Shown: positions 48,310 to 57,158, numbered from the stretch's first letter. The stretch: 64,000 nucleotides of DNA from Limnohabitans parvus II-B4 (GCF_003063455.1 NZ_NESN01000003.1:1-64000), one strand, 5' to 3'. Notes: a model not told the origin generated them from the letters alone. Program-made: numbers and translations.

Positions 48310-49112
48310 GGGTGTTTCTCTTGGCTCAATGTCCAGGGCGCGGGCTGTTTGCGTGCAAACGCGGCCAAGCCTTGGGCTGCCTCGGCGCTGCGCAGGCTGT
48401 GTGCAAAGGCCTGCGCAGCGGCATCGCGCAAATCGGGCACAGGGCCGCGCAAGCTGCGCAGCAGTTGTTTGGTGCTGGCCACTGCGCCGGGTGCTGCACG
48501 CATCAGGCGCGTGATTGTTTGTTGCCAGGCTTCATCGCTGTCCTCTTCGAAGACTTCGTTCACCAAGCCCACTTGGTGCGCTTGGGCAGCGGAGTAGCTC
48601 AGGCCTTGCAGCAGGCACTGGCATGCCGCGCTCTCGCCCAGGCGTTGCCACACAAATGGCGCAATCTGCGCAGGCGGCAGGCCCAGCGTGACCTCGGGCG
48701 TGCCCAGCACCGAACGTTTTGTGGCCACCACATGGTCGGCGCAGCACACCAGGCCAAAGCCGCCACCCATGGCCGCGCCATCCACCCGGCACACCAGCAA
48801 CTGGGGCAGGGCGCTCAAGGCATGCAGCAGGTCACCGAATCCACGGTTCATGGCCAGCAGCGGGTCGGTTTGCCCCTCTTGCAAGGGTTGGCCAATCAGG
48901 CTGGCAAAGCCGCCCAAACTGCCGCCCGCGCAAAAGGCACCGCCTGCGCCGGTCAGCACCACAATGCGCAGCGAGGCGTCTTGTGCCGCCCGCGCACAGG
49001 CTTGCAGCAAGCCGTCCACCACGGCATCGCTCAAAGCGTTGCGTGTGGCCGGGTCGTTCATCGTCCAGGTCTCGACCGCACCCTGGCGCTCGATCAATAA
49101 AGTGCTGCTCAT
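48306..49112 (-). CDS. atuE: Enoyl-CoA hydratase-like, AtuE-like
   Basis: This 268-residue crotonase probably hydrates isohexenylglutaconyl-CoA (geranyl-CoA carboxylase product). The second catalytic glutamate is present (Glu140 in GTPEVTLGL), but the first is replaced by Gly120 in MGGGFGLVCCAD, a variation I associate with the AtuE-like group. The start at 49112 (MSSTLLIERQG) is supported by an ATGA overlap with the upstream dehydrogenase stop; longer frames are shadow. It is coupled to the biotin-carboxylase gene. A methylglutaconyl-CoA hydratase is the alternative. Confidence 0.8.
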   Translation of the reverse strand: MSSTLLIERQGAVETWTMNDPATRNALSDAVVDGLLQACARAAQDASLRIVVLTGAGGAFCAGGSLGGFASLIGQPLQEGQTDPLLAMNRGFGDLLHALSALPQLLVCRVDGAAMGGGFGLVCCADHVVATKRSVLGTPEVTLGLPPAQIAPFVWQRLGESAACQCLLQGLSYSAAQAHQVGLVNEVFEEDSDEAWQQTITRLMRAAPGAVASTKQLLRSLRGPVPDLRDAAAQAFAHSLRSAEAAQGLAAFARKQPAPWTLSQEKHP

Positions 49113-50281
49113 TTCTGGGGCCGTTTGGCAATACCCATCATCTTGGACAAGATGCCCAGCATCACCTCGTCCGCCCCGCCGCCAATGGACGCCAGTCGGC
49201 CATCGCGGTACATGCGTGAAACCTTGTTCTCCCAAGTGAAACCCATGCCGCCCCAGAACTGCAGGCAGGTGTCGGGCACTGTGCGGTTCAGGCGTCCGGC
49301 TTTGAGTTTGGCCATGGTCGCCCATTCGGTCACGTCTTCGCCTGCGATGTAGTGCTCACAAGCTTGGTAGGTCAGGGCGCGAAGGCACTCCACGTCGGCT
49401 TTGAGTTCGGCCAGCTTGAACTGCACCCACTGCTGGTCGGCCAGTGTGCTGCCAAACAGCTTGCGATCTTGTGCCCAGTCCACGGTCCACTGAATGCAGT
49501 TGGTCAACGACTGCAGCGTGCTGGCCGCGCACCACAGGCGTTCCTCCTGAAACTGCTGCATCTGGTAGATGAAGCCCTGGCCCTCGGCACCGATGCGGTA
49601 GCGCTGCGGCACACGCACCTCGTCAAAATAAATCAGGCCCGTGTCGCTGCTGTTCATGCCGATTTTTTTGATCTTTTTGCCCACCTCGATGCCGGGCAAC
49701 AGCTTGCCGTTCTCGCGCATCGGCACCATGATGAGACTCTTGTTTTTGTGGATTGGCCCCTCGCCGGTGTTGACCAGCATGCACATCCAGTCGGCCTGCA
49801 GGCTGTTGGTGATCCACATTTTTTGGCCGCTGATCACGTAGTCGTCACCGTCCTTGCGGGCCACGGTTTTGATGCCCGCCACATCGCTGCCTGCACCCGG
49901 CTCGCTCACGCCAATGCAGCCCACCATGTCGCCCGCAATGGCCGGGGCCAAAAACTGTGCGCGCAACTCGTCGCTGCCAAAACGCGCCAAGGCGGGCGTG
50001 GCCATGTCGGTCTGTACGCCAATGGCCATGGGGATGCCGCCGCAGTCGATGTGGCCCAGCGCTTCGGCCATGGCCATGCTGTACGAATAATCCAAGCCCG
50101 CACCGCCGTAAGCCTCAGGCTTGGTCAGGCCCAGCAGCCCTAAGTCGCCCATCTTTTTAAAGACCTCGTGCGCTGGAAAAATCTCGGCCGCTTCCCATTC
50201 GTCCACATGGGGGTTGATCTCGGTCTCTATGAAACGCTTGAGCGTGTTCTGGATTTCGCGGTGCTCGTGGGTGTATTGCAT
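49109..50281 (-). CDS. atuD: Acyl-CoA dehydrogenase, AtuD-like
   Basis: The 390-residue flavoenzyme shows GCIGVSEPGAGSDVAGIKTVA, DDYVISGQKMWITNS, RVPQRYRIGAEGQGF and the catalytic-Glu region SIGGGADEVMLGI. In the atu order this position is held by citronellyl-CoA dehydrogenase, which makes geranyl-CoA for the carboxylase. Its start has an AGGAG-type site. A 265-bp gap with palindromic repeats separates it from atuC, so it may also have its own transcript. Confidence 0.83.
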   Translation of the reverse strand: MQYTHEHREIQNTLKRFIETEINPHVDEWEAAEIFPAHEVFKKMGDLGLLGLTKPEAYGGAGLDYSYSMAMAEALGHIDCGGIPMAIGVQTDMATPALARFGSDELRAQFLAPAIAGDMVGCIGVSEPGAGSDVAGIKTVARKDGDDYVISGQKMWITNSLQADWMCMLVNTGEGPIHKNKSLIMVPMRENGKLLPGIEVGKKIKKIGMNSSDTGLIYFDEVRVPQRYRIGAEGQGFIYQMQQFQEERLWCAASTLQSLTNCIQWTVDWAQDRKLFGSTLADQQWVQFKLAELKADVECLRALTYQACEHYIAGEDVTEWATMAKLKAGRLNRTVPDTCLQFWGGMGFTWENKVSRMYRDGRLASIGGGADEVMLGILSKMMGIAKRPQK

Positions 50282-50363
50282 GGCTTGTCTCCTGGTACTT
50301 TGTTGGGTTTCTGTTATGTCGGCTGACGCAAAGGCTTGTCATGCCGCGCATGATGCAAAAGCT

Positions 50364-50513
50364 TGTCATGCCGGACTTGATCCGGCATCCATGTGTGAAC
50401 AGGCATGGACCCCGGGTCAAGCCCGGGGTGACAGAGAAGGTGGTCAAGCCCGGGGTGACAGAGAAGGTGGTCAAGCTCCTGGTGACAGGGAGTCTGGTCA
50501 AGCCGGAGGTGAC
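50364..50513. repeat. Palindromic repeat pair plus 27-bp tandem repeats
   Basis: An arm gtcatgccggacttgatcc ending ggcatccat (50364-50391) faces ccccgggtcaagcccggggtgac (50410-50432). The latter half is then amplified as three 27-bp direct repeats (50433, 50460, 50487) of the form agagaaggtggtcaagc-...-ggtgac, increasingly degenerate. The block fills the gap between atuC and atuD. The rest of this gap holds nothing recognisable. Confidence 0.85.
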
Positions 50514-50546
50514 AAAGCGGAATGTGCTTGTGAATGGTCATGGCGC

Positions 50547-52157
50547 TCACATTCGCGCCACGCCAAAACTCGTGGCGCGGGGTTGGCGGGCTGCACTCTC
50601 GGTACAGGTGTCGAGGCAAAAAGATAGCACGCTGCGCGTGTCACGCGGGTCGATCACGCCGTCATCCAGCACCAGGCCGCTGGTGTAGAAGGCATCGGCT
50701 TGCGCTTCAAACAAGGCCACGATCTTGTCGAACTGCGCCTGCAGTTTGTCGGGGTCGGGCGTGATGCCTTTGCGTGCCATGCCGGCTTCGGCCACGATCT
50801 GCATGGTGCGGGCGGCTTGCTCGCCGCCCATCACCGCCGTCTTGGCCCCCGGCCAGCTGAACAAAAAGCGTGGCGCATAACCCCGGCCGCACATGCCGTA
50901 GTTGCCCGCTCCAAATGATGCCCCGCATTGGATGGTGATTTGCGGCACCGTGGCACTGGTCACGGCCTGGATCATCTTGGAGCCGTGTTTGATCATGCCG
51001 CCTTGCTCGCTGTCTTTGCCCACCATGTAGCCGGTGGTGTTTTGCAAGTAAATGATGGGGTGGCCCAGCTGGCACATCCACTGGATGAAGTGCGTGGCCT
51101 TGTTGGCCCCGGCCACATCGATGGGGCCGTTGTTGCTGATGATGCCCACCGCATGGCCGCCGATGCGCGCCTGCGCACACACGGTGGCCGCGCCGAACAA
51201 TGGCTTGAATTCCAGAAAATCCGAATCGTCCACCAGCCGCAAGATGACCTCGCGCATGTCGATCGGTTCGCGGTGGTGGGCGGGCATCAGGCCCAGCAGT
51301 TCTTCGGCATCCCAGCGCGGAGGCTTGGCTTGTCTTTGTGTTGAGTGCGCGGCCCAGTCCCAACGCGCCACCACATCGCGTGCCGTGCCCAGCGCGTGGC
51401 GGTCGTCTTCGCACAGGTATTCGCCCAGGCCCGACACACTGGTGTGCATCTCGGCACCGCCCAGCTCTTCTTCGGTGGCCACTTCGCCCGTGGCCGCTTT
51501 GAGCAAAGGCGGCCCGGCCAGAAAAGCCCGCGACCTGCCGCGTACCATGATGACCGTGTCACTCAGGCCCGGCATGTAGGCCCCGCCTGCGGTGCCCGAG
51601 CCGTGTTGTACTGTGAGCACCGGCAAGCCTGCGGCTGACAAACGGGCGAGGTTGCGAAACAGGCTGCCCCCCAGTACAAAGCCCTCGACCTTGTACTGCA
51701 TCAGATTGGCCCCGGCGCTTTCGACCAGGTGCACAAAAGGCAGTTTGTTTTCGAGGGCGAGTTCTTGCACCCGCAAAATCTTTTCCAAGCCCCGAGCCTG
51801 AATGGCCCCGGCCTCGATGCCCGAGTCACTGGCCACCACCATGCAGCGCACGCCACTGATGAAGCCGATGCCCGCGATCATGCCGCCGCCGGGCACCGAC
51901 TTGGCCGGGTCAGGCGTGTCTTGCATGAAGCCCGCCAAGGCGCACAGCGGCAAGAAGGGCGCACCGGGGTCGAGCAGCAAAGCCACGCGTTCACGCGGCA
52001 GCAACTGGCCGCGCTTGTCAAACACGGGTTTGGACTGGGCCGAGGCAAGCGCTGCGCGGTCTTGCAGGGCCTGCCACTGCGCCAAGCGGGACAGTGCTGC
52101 GTCGCGCCGTTGCTGGGCCACAGGGCTGTGCGGGTTCCAGGTGGATTCGAAATTCAT
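50547..52157 (-). CDS. atuC: Acyl-CoA carboxylase beta (carboxyltransferase) subunit, AtuC-like
   Basis: The 536-residue crotonase-fold subunit transfers CO2 from biotin to the acyl-CoA. Typical motifs: FVHLVESAGANLMQ, GSGTAGGAYMPGLSDTVIMV, FLAGPPLLKAATGEVATEEELGGAEMH, and the C-terminal half FLQNTTGYMVG-like (IYLQNTTGYMVGKDSEQGG) and GASFGAGNYGMCGRG. At 162-165 it reads LGGS where 3-methylcrotonyl-CoA carboxylases, as I recall them, read HFGR; a Phe-to-Gly change there fits the wider pocket described for geranyl-CoA carboxylase. It overlaps the SDR gene (ATGA). Confidence 0.85.
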   Translation of the reverse strand: MNFESTWNPHSPVAQQRRDAALSRLAQWQALQDRAALASAQSKPVFDKRGQLLPRERVALLLDPGAPFLPLCALAGFMQDTPDPAKSVPGGGMIAGIGFISGVRCMVVASDSGIEAGAIQARGLEKILRVQELALENKLPFVHLVESAGANLMQYKVEGFVLGGSLFRNLARLSAAGLPVLTVQHGSGTAGGAYMPGLSDTVIMVRGRSRAFLAGPPLLKAATGEVATEEELGGAEMHTSVSGLGEYLCEDDRHALGTARDVVARWDWAAHSTQRQAKPPRWDAEELLGLMPAHHREPIDMREVILRLVDDSDFLEFKPLFGAATVCAQARIGGHAVGIISNNGPIDVAGANKATHFIQWMCQLGHPIIYLQNTTGYMVGKDSEQGGMIKHGSKMIQAVTSATVPQITIQCGASFGAGNYGMCGRGYAPRFLFSWPGAKTAVMGGEQAARTMQIVAEAGMARKGITPDPDKLQAQFDKIVALFEAQADAFYTSGLVLDDGVIDPRDTRSVLSFCLDTCTESAARQPRATSFGVARM

Positions 52158-53047
52158 TGGAAAACCTTGGGGGTCACGGCGCGGTGAAAGCCGTTAAAAG
52201 GTTTGACGGCGTCGCGTTCTTGCACATCGGCTTGGGCCACACCTTGTTGCCAGCCCATGCGCATTTGCGGGCGGGCACCGTCCACACGCAGCACGCTGCC
52301 GCTGATGAAACTGGCAGCGGGTGACAACAAAAACACAATGGCTGCTGAGGTTTCGGCCTCGGTGCCAAAGCGGCCTTGGGGAACCGTGTTGCGCATCTCG
52401 CGCAACATCGGGCCTGCCTCGGGCGGGTAGTGGTCCATGCCGCTGCTGGCGATGTAGCCCGGAGCCACGGCGTTGACGCGCACACCCTCTGCTGCCCACT
52501 CCAGTGCCGCGGTTTCCGTGAAGCTGACCATGCCCGCCCGCGCTGCGCCGCTGTGGCCCATGCCGGGCATCGAGCCCCACATGTCGGCCACGATATTGAC
52601 CACCGCGCCGCCATGCTGTTGCATGCTTTGGTTGAAGCACTCGCGTGCCACCAAAAAGCCGCCGGTGAGGTTGGTGTCGATGACCGCCTGCCAGCCCTTG
52701 GCACTGGTGCTGGCTAAGGGCGAGATGTATTGCCCGCCCGCGTTGTTGACCAATCCGTGGATGCGGCCGTGCTGCTGCTGCACTTGCGCGACCATGGCTT
52801 TCACATCGTCTTCGCGTCGGATGTCGGTGCTGTGCCAGCTGGCTTGGCCGCCGTCGCCGATGATCTCTTGCGAGGTGGCGCTCAGCTTGTCGGGGTTGCG
52901 GCCCACCAGCACCACATGTGCGCCCAGGCTGGCCAGCTCGTGCGCAGTGCAGCGGCCAATGCCAGAGCCACCGCCGGTGACCATGATCACTTGCCCCTTC
53001 AGCAGGCCGGGGGTGAATACGGATTGGTAATGTGTGTGTGTGCTCAT
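52154..53047 (-). CDS. SDR-family oxidoreductase with DECR/PECR-like active site (AtuB position)
   Basis: The 297-residue Rossmann protein has the cofactor motif TGGGSGIG (24-31) and NNAG (101-104). The active site lacks the normal YxxxK: the segment reads GHSGAARAG (164-172), with Ser166 and Arg170 at the Tyr and Lys places. The same GAAR pattern occurs in peroxisomal trans-2-enoyl-CoA and 2,4-dienoyl-CoA reductases, suggesting an enoyl-type acyl-CoA reductase rather than an alcohol dehydrogenase. The position corresponds to atuB. It overlaps both neighbours by ATGA. Confidence 0.82.
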   Translation of the reverse strand: MSTHTHYQSVFTPGLLKGQVIMVTGGGSGIGRCTAHELASLGAHVVLVGRNPDKLSATSQEIIGDGGQASWHSTDIRREDDVKAMVAQVQQQHGRIHGLVNNAGGQYISPLASTSAKGWQAVIDTNLTGGFLVARECFNQSMQQHGGAVVNIVADMWGSMPGMGHSGAARAGMVSFTETAALEWAAEGVRVNAVAPGYIASSGMDHYPPEAGPMLREMRNTVPQGRFGTEAETSAAIVFLLSPAASFISGSVLRVDGARPQMRMGWQQGVAQADVQERDAVKPFNGFHRAVTPKVFQ

Positions 53048-53718
53048 GCGGGGTCTCTCAAAAACAAGGCCAGCGCGGCCTCGGTCAGGTCATCCAAGGT
53101 GGCGCGTTGGTTTTTTTTGGCGGATGTTTTTGGGGACGGTGGCTGGTACCACTGCACCGACCAATTGAGTGCGCCAAAAATCATCAGCCGCGCCAGACCG
53201 ACCGGCGCTTGCAGTTGACCGCTGTCGTGCAGGGCTTGCAGCACCGGTATCCAGACGGCTTCGTAGTCGTCCTTGATCTGCGTGATGGTCTGCCGCTGTT
53301 CTGCGCTAAGCGATCGCCACTCGTACAGCATCACCGGGATGAAATCGCTGTCTGGTCCCAGCAGCACATCGAACTGGTTGCGGATCAGCACGCGCAAACG
53401 GTCGCGGTCAGTTTTTTGTGCACTCAGCGTAGCGATGGCAGCGTTTTGTCGCACGGCGGCTTGCCTCATGCCCTCGACCATCACGGCCAACAACAGGTCT
53501 TGCTTGTTGCCGAAATGGTAGAAGGGCGAGCCGGGCTGCATGCCCACTTGCGCTGCGATTTCGCGGGTGCTGGTGGCGTCGTAACCTTTGCGGTGGAAGA
53601 GCTGCGCAGCGGCTGCAATCAGCGCCTGGCGGCGGTTGCCATCGTCGCGCTCGCCCTCGGTCTTGCGGGGGCGGCCGCGTGTGCGCTTGGGCGCAACGTG
53701 GGTGGGAGAGCTGATCAT
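53044..53718 (-). CDS. TetR-family transcriptional repressor (AtuR position)
   Basis: The 224-residue protein has an N-terminal basic AT-hook-like stretch (RTRGRPRKTEGERDD) then the TetR helix-turn-helix: RRQALIAAAAQLFHRKGYDAT, STREIAAQVGMQPGSPFYHFGNK. The C-terminal ligand domain (residues ~90-224) probably senses an acyl-CoA. It heads the atu-like operon and is coupled to the SDR gene. Its operator is unknown; candidates are the palindromes at 38345 and 57252. Confidence 0.88.
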   Translation of the reverse strand: MISSPTHVAPKRTRGRPRKTEGERDDGNRRQALIAAAAQLFHRKGYDATSTREIAAQVGMQPGSPFYHFGNKQDLLLAVMVEGMRQAAVRQNAAIATLSAQKTDRDRLRVLIRNQFDVLLGPDSDFIPVMLYEWRSLSAEQRQTITQIKDDYEAVWIPVLQALHDSGQLQAPVGLARLMIFGALNWSVQWYQPPSPKTSAKKNQRATLDDLTEAALALFLRDPA

Positions 53719-53727
53719 TTTTTAGCT

Positions 53728-53874
53728 GTCATGCCGGACTTGATCCGGCATCCATGTGCGAAGGGGGATGGACCCCGGGTCAAGCCCGGGGTGACGCTGT
53801 GACTTGTCATGCCGGACTTGATCCGGCATCCATGGGTGAACAAGAATGGACCCCGGGTCAAGCCCGGGGTGACA
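53728..53874. repeat. Two tandem copies of a 68-bp paired palindromic element
   Basis: The unit gtcatgccggacttgatcc-ggcatccat, a 12-bp spacer, then atggaccccgggtcaagccc-ggggtgac occurs at 53728-53795 and again at 53807-53874 with almost identical sequence (79-bp period). A shortened copy (gtcacggccggagtgac) follows at 53884. The element lies in the tetR upstream region, so it may affect readthrough from the neighbouring dehydrogenase gene. Confidence 0.88.
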
Positions 53875-53930
53875 AAGGGAAGAGTCACGGCCGGAGTGAC
53901 ATATGAGGGGTGTGACACGGTGTACGCGCT

Positions 53931-55094
53931 TCAGCGCCCCGCCAAACCCATGCTGCGCGAGATCACTTCTTTCATGATCTCGTTGGTGCCGCCATAAATG
54001 CGTTGCACACGCGCGTCGGCATAGGCGCGGGTGATGGGGTATTCCCACATGTAGCCGTAGCCGCCGTGCAGCTGCACGCATTCGTCCATCACCTTGCATT
54101 GCAAATCCGAGCACCAGTACTTGGCCATGCTGGCGGTCGCAGTGTCGAGCTTGTCTTGCAGCAACAGCTCTGAACATTTATCCACAAACACGCGCGCCAC
54201 CTGCACCTCGGTCTGCAACTCGGCCAGGGTGTAGCGGGTGTTTTGGTAATTGCCCACAGCCTGGCCAAACACCTTGCGGTCTTTCACATACTGCACGGTC
54301 CAGTCGATCGCCGCTTGCGCAGCCGCAATGCCGCCAATCGCAATTTGCAGGCGCTCCCAAGGCAGCTGCTCCATCAGGCAAATGAAGCCCTTGCCCTGCA
54401 TGGCGGTGCCGCCCAGCAGTTGGTCGGCGCTGACCTTGACGTTGTCAAAAAACAGCTCCGAGGTGTCTTGCGCTTTGAGGCCCAGCTTTTTCAAGCGCTT
54501 GCCTTTTTCAAAGCCGGGCATGCCGCGTTCAATGAGGAACAAGCTGGTGCCTTTGGCGCCAGCGGCTGGGTCGGTCTTGGCCACCAGGATGACCAAGTCG
54601 GCGTGCCAGCCGTTGGTGATGAAGGTCTTGCTGCCGTTGATGAGGTAAGTGCCATCTGGCTGGAGCATCGCTGTCGTTTTGACGCCTTGCAGGTCCGAGC
54701 CCGCTGCGGGTTCGCTCATGGCAATCGCGCCCACCATCTCGCCGCTGGCCAGCTTGGGCAGGTACTTTTGCTTTTGTGCCTCGGTGCCGTAATGCAAGAT
54801 GTAAGGGGCCACGATCTCGCTGTGTAAGCCGTAGCCGATGCCGCTGAAACCGGCGCGTGCAAGTTCCTCCATCTGCACCACCGAATACAGCTTGTCCGCG
54901 TCCGAGCCGCCATAGGCCTCGGGCAGGGTCATGCACAAAAAGCCGTTTTCACCGGCCTTGTCCCACACGGCGCGGTCCACGAAGCCCTGCTCTTCCCAGG
55001 CGTCGTGGTGGGGGGCGATTTCTTTGTCCATGAAGCGGCGAAAGCTGTCGCGAAAAGCTTCGTGGTCGGCGGTGAAGAGTGTGCGTTCAATCAT
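53931..55094 (-). CDS. Acyl-CoA dehydrogenase
   Basis: The 387-residue protein resembles long-chain acyl-CoA dehydrogenases: IAMSEPAAGSDLQGVKTTA, YLINGSKTFITNG, QLPWERLQIAIGGIAAA, and the catalytic Glu in RIYGGTNEIMKE. A GGAG site precedes the start at 55094. It sits 33 bp after the S9 peptidase gene on the same strand, so they may share a transcript starting near 57.2 kb. Confidence 0.92.
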   Translation of the reverse strand: MIERTLFTADHEAFRDSFRRFMDKEIAPHHDAWEEQGFVDRAVWDKAGENGFLCMTLPEAYGGSDADKLYSVVQMEELARAGFSGIGYGLHSEIVAPYILHYGTEAQKQKYLPKLASGEMVGAIAMSEPAAGSDLQGVKTTAMLQPDGTYLINGSKTFITNGWHADLVILVAKTDPAAGAKGTSLFLIERGMPGFEKGKRLKKLGLKAQDTSELFFDNVKVSADQLLGGTAMQGKGFICLMEQLPWERLQIAIGGIAAAQAAIDWTVQYVKDRKVFGQAVGNYQNTRYTLAELQTEVQVARVFVDKCSELLLQDKLDTATASMAKYWCSDLQCKVMDECVQLHGGYGYMWEYPITRAYADARVQRIYGGTNEIMKEVISRSMGLAGR

Positions 55095-55127
55095 GGTTTC
55101 TCCGGTCAAAGTCAGTGTGAAAGTGGT

Positions 55128-57158
55128 TCAGCGGGGCATGAGTTGGTAATAGTCAAAACCGGCGCTTTGACCGCCCAGGCAATCGGCAAAGAAGTCCTCG
55201 ATCTCGCGCCACATGGTCAGTCGGTTTCGCCATTTGTTGATGCCGTGCCCCTCGTTGGGGAACACCAAGTAGTTCACCGGATGCTCACGCTGGCGCAACG
55301 CGTTGACCACATCGTCAGAGTCCTGTCGCAGCACACGGACGTCGTTGGCCCCGTGGATCACCAGCAGAGGTGCTTGGATCTGGTCGAGGTAGGACACGGG
55401 TGAGTTGCGCAGCAGGTCGGCTCGCTCGTCGGGTTTGTTCACGTCGCCGTAGGTGCGGGTGAAATAGTGGCGGTTGCGCCAGAAAGGTGGCAAATTTTCC
55501 ATCACACGAGGCCAGTTCGCCACACCCACCACGTTCACGCCGCAGCGGTAGTTGTGTGGTTTCTGTGCCAGCTGCGCCAGCACGGAGAAACCACCGAAGC
55601 TGCCTCCCATCACTGCCAGTCGCTGCGGATCTGCCACACCTTGGTCCACCGCCCACTGCACCGCTTCAGCAATGTCTTGCTGCACCCGGCCGTTGGTTTG
55701 CCGGTTGGCGGCCTCCAAGTGCGCGCGACCATACCCAGTAGAACCTCTGTAATTCACCTGCAGCACCGCATAGCCTCGGTTGACCAGCAATTGACGGGCG
55801 TTGTAAGCGGCGGGCAGCCAGTTGTCACGCGCCCAAGGGCCGCCGTGAATTTCCACCACCATGGGTGTTGCGCCCTGCACCCCGCGTGGTCGTATCAGGT
55901 AACCCGCAATCTTGCGCCCGTCGCTGGCATTGAACTCGAAGGGCACCGTGGGTGAAAGCACCTCCGCCAGCTCTTTGAACTGCGAATTGAGCCGCTGCAC
56001 GCTGCCCGTTTGGCGGTCCCACAACAGCTCGGCTGTGTCAAAGTCGCTCTGGCTGCGCAGCAAAACCCGGCGGCCGTCGGCGCTGCCGCTCCTGCGGACA
56101 AGGGTGGTGGGCGGGGCAGTCAGCAGGCCTTGTTTCAAGGCCTGCGCCGCCACCGCTTGAACCTCTTGTCCGAAGGCTGAATTCAGGTGGTGCACCTGCG
56201 GGTAGCCCGGCTCCACCACATAGCCCACCGGTCCGCCATGCCTGCCCTCAAACAGCACCTGGACCAGATCCACCCGCTCATGCTCGGCCAGCACACTCTG
56301 CTGACCACTGTCCAGGTTCAGTTCAATCAGCGCGGTCTTGTCTCGGCCCAAGTTGGACAAGGCCCAAACGCGCCGAGCCGAGTTGTCAATGCGCAGCACC
56401 CAGAAGCTGTCAAAGCCGCCCACAGTTTGCAAGACGCGCCACTGGCCATCTGGCAGCAGCAGCTCGACCACACTGTCTGAGCCGTCAGGTCTGGCGAGCT
56501 GGCGCACCCGCCCAGAGAGCTGGCCTTGGGTATCGATCAACCAGTGCAACACCAGACCATTGTTGCGGGCCACTTCACGCAGCGTGCGGCTGCCCGCATC
56601 GGCCTCGTACAGATCGAACGAGGCGCGGTCGCGCTGGTTGCTGGCCAAGAAGAACCGGGAACTGCCCTCTGGCCCCATGCCAACCACGAAGCTGCGTACG
56701 CCTTGCGCAGGCGTCAAAACCCAAGGCGCCAAAGTGCCTTGATCGGCATCCTGGACAAAAAGACGGATGTTCTCGTTGCCTTGCTCGTCTTTGCTGAACA
56801 CGAAATGGCGGCTGTTGGGCAACCAGTTGTAATAACCACCACCACGTCCTTGATTGCCTACGGGGTAGGCCGTGACGGCTGCGTTGGCCTGCACAGCACG
56901 CACCACCAGTCCCGTGTCCAGTCCCACGGTCTGCGACCACAACAAGCGCTCGCCGTCGGGCGACATTACAAAACCACCGGTGCGCTCGGTATTGGCCACA
57001 AAAGCACGCACCGGCAACAAAGGCGCAAGCTGCCCGGCCACCTGGGCTGCTTGGAGTCTGGGGTGTTGTGGTGATACGGCACATGCTGACAACGCAAGGG
57101 CTATCACCAAAGCGCCCAGTCTGCCTGCAGTCCTGACCATCCATTGTGTTTTCATCAT
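55128..57158 (-). CDS. S9 family (prolyl-oligopeptidase type) peptidase, probable lipoprotein
   Basis: The 676-residue protein begins with a signal ending ALALSAC, a lipobox, so it is probably an envelope lipoprotein. A seven-bladed propeller-like N-terminal half is followed by the hydrolase domain with nucleophile in GGSFGGFSVLAQL, Asp in GANDVRVLRQDSDDV and His in NEGHGINKW. It would cleave short peptides. The start at 57158 has AAGGAGG 6 nt upstream. It is divergent from the thiolase gene. Confidence 0.9.
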   Translation of the reverse strand: MMKTQWMVRTAGRLGALVIALALSACAVSPQHPRLQAAQVAGQLAPLLPVRAFVANTERTGGFVMSPDGERLLWSQTVGLDTGLVVRAVQANAAVTAYPVGNQGRGGGYYNWLPNSRHFVFSKDEQGNENIRLFVQDADQGTLAPWVLTPAQGVRSFVVGMGPEGSSRFFLASNQRDRASFDLYEADAGSRTLREVARNNGLVLHWLIDTQGQLSGRVRQLARPDGSDSVVELLLPDGQWRVLQTVGGFDSFWVLRIDNSARRVWALSNLGRDKTALIELNLDSGQQSVLAEHERVDLVQVLFEGRHGGPVGYVVEPGYPQVHHLNSAFGQEVQAVAAQALKQGLLTAPPTTLVRRSGSADGRRVLLRSQSDFDTAELLWDRQTGSVQRLNSQFKELAEVLSPTVPFEFNASDGRKIAGYLIRPRGVQGATPMVVEIHGGPWARDNWLPAAYNARQLLVNRGYAVLQVNYRGSTGYGRAHLEAANRQTNGRVQQDIAEAVQWAVDQGVADPQRLAVMGGSFGGFSVLAQLAQKPHNYRCGVNVVGVANWPRVMENLPPFWRNRHYFTRTYGDVNKPDERADLLRNSPVSYLDQIQAPLLVIHGANDVRVLRQDSDDVVNALRQREHPVNYLVFPNEGHGINKWRNRLTMWREIEDFFADCLGGQSAGFDYYQLMPR

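Noticed and set aside
45128-53718. Leucine (liu) 3-methylcrotonyl-CoA carboxylase cluster
   Set aside because: Gene order and the SDR gene fit atu better, and no HMG-CoA lyase gene is present. It is not fully excluded without phylogeny.
53044-53718. This TetR protein as the PaaR repressor
   Set aside because: It is coupled to the SDR and carboxylase genes 50 kb from the paa operator, so local regulation is more likely.
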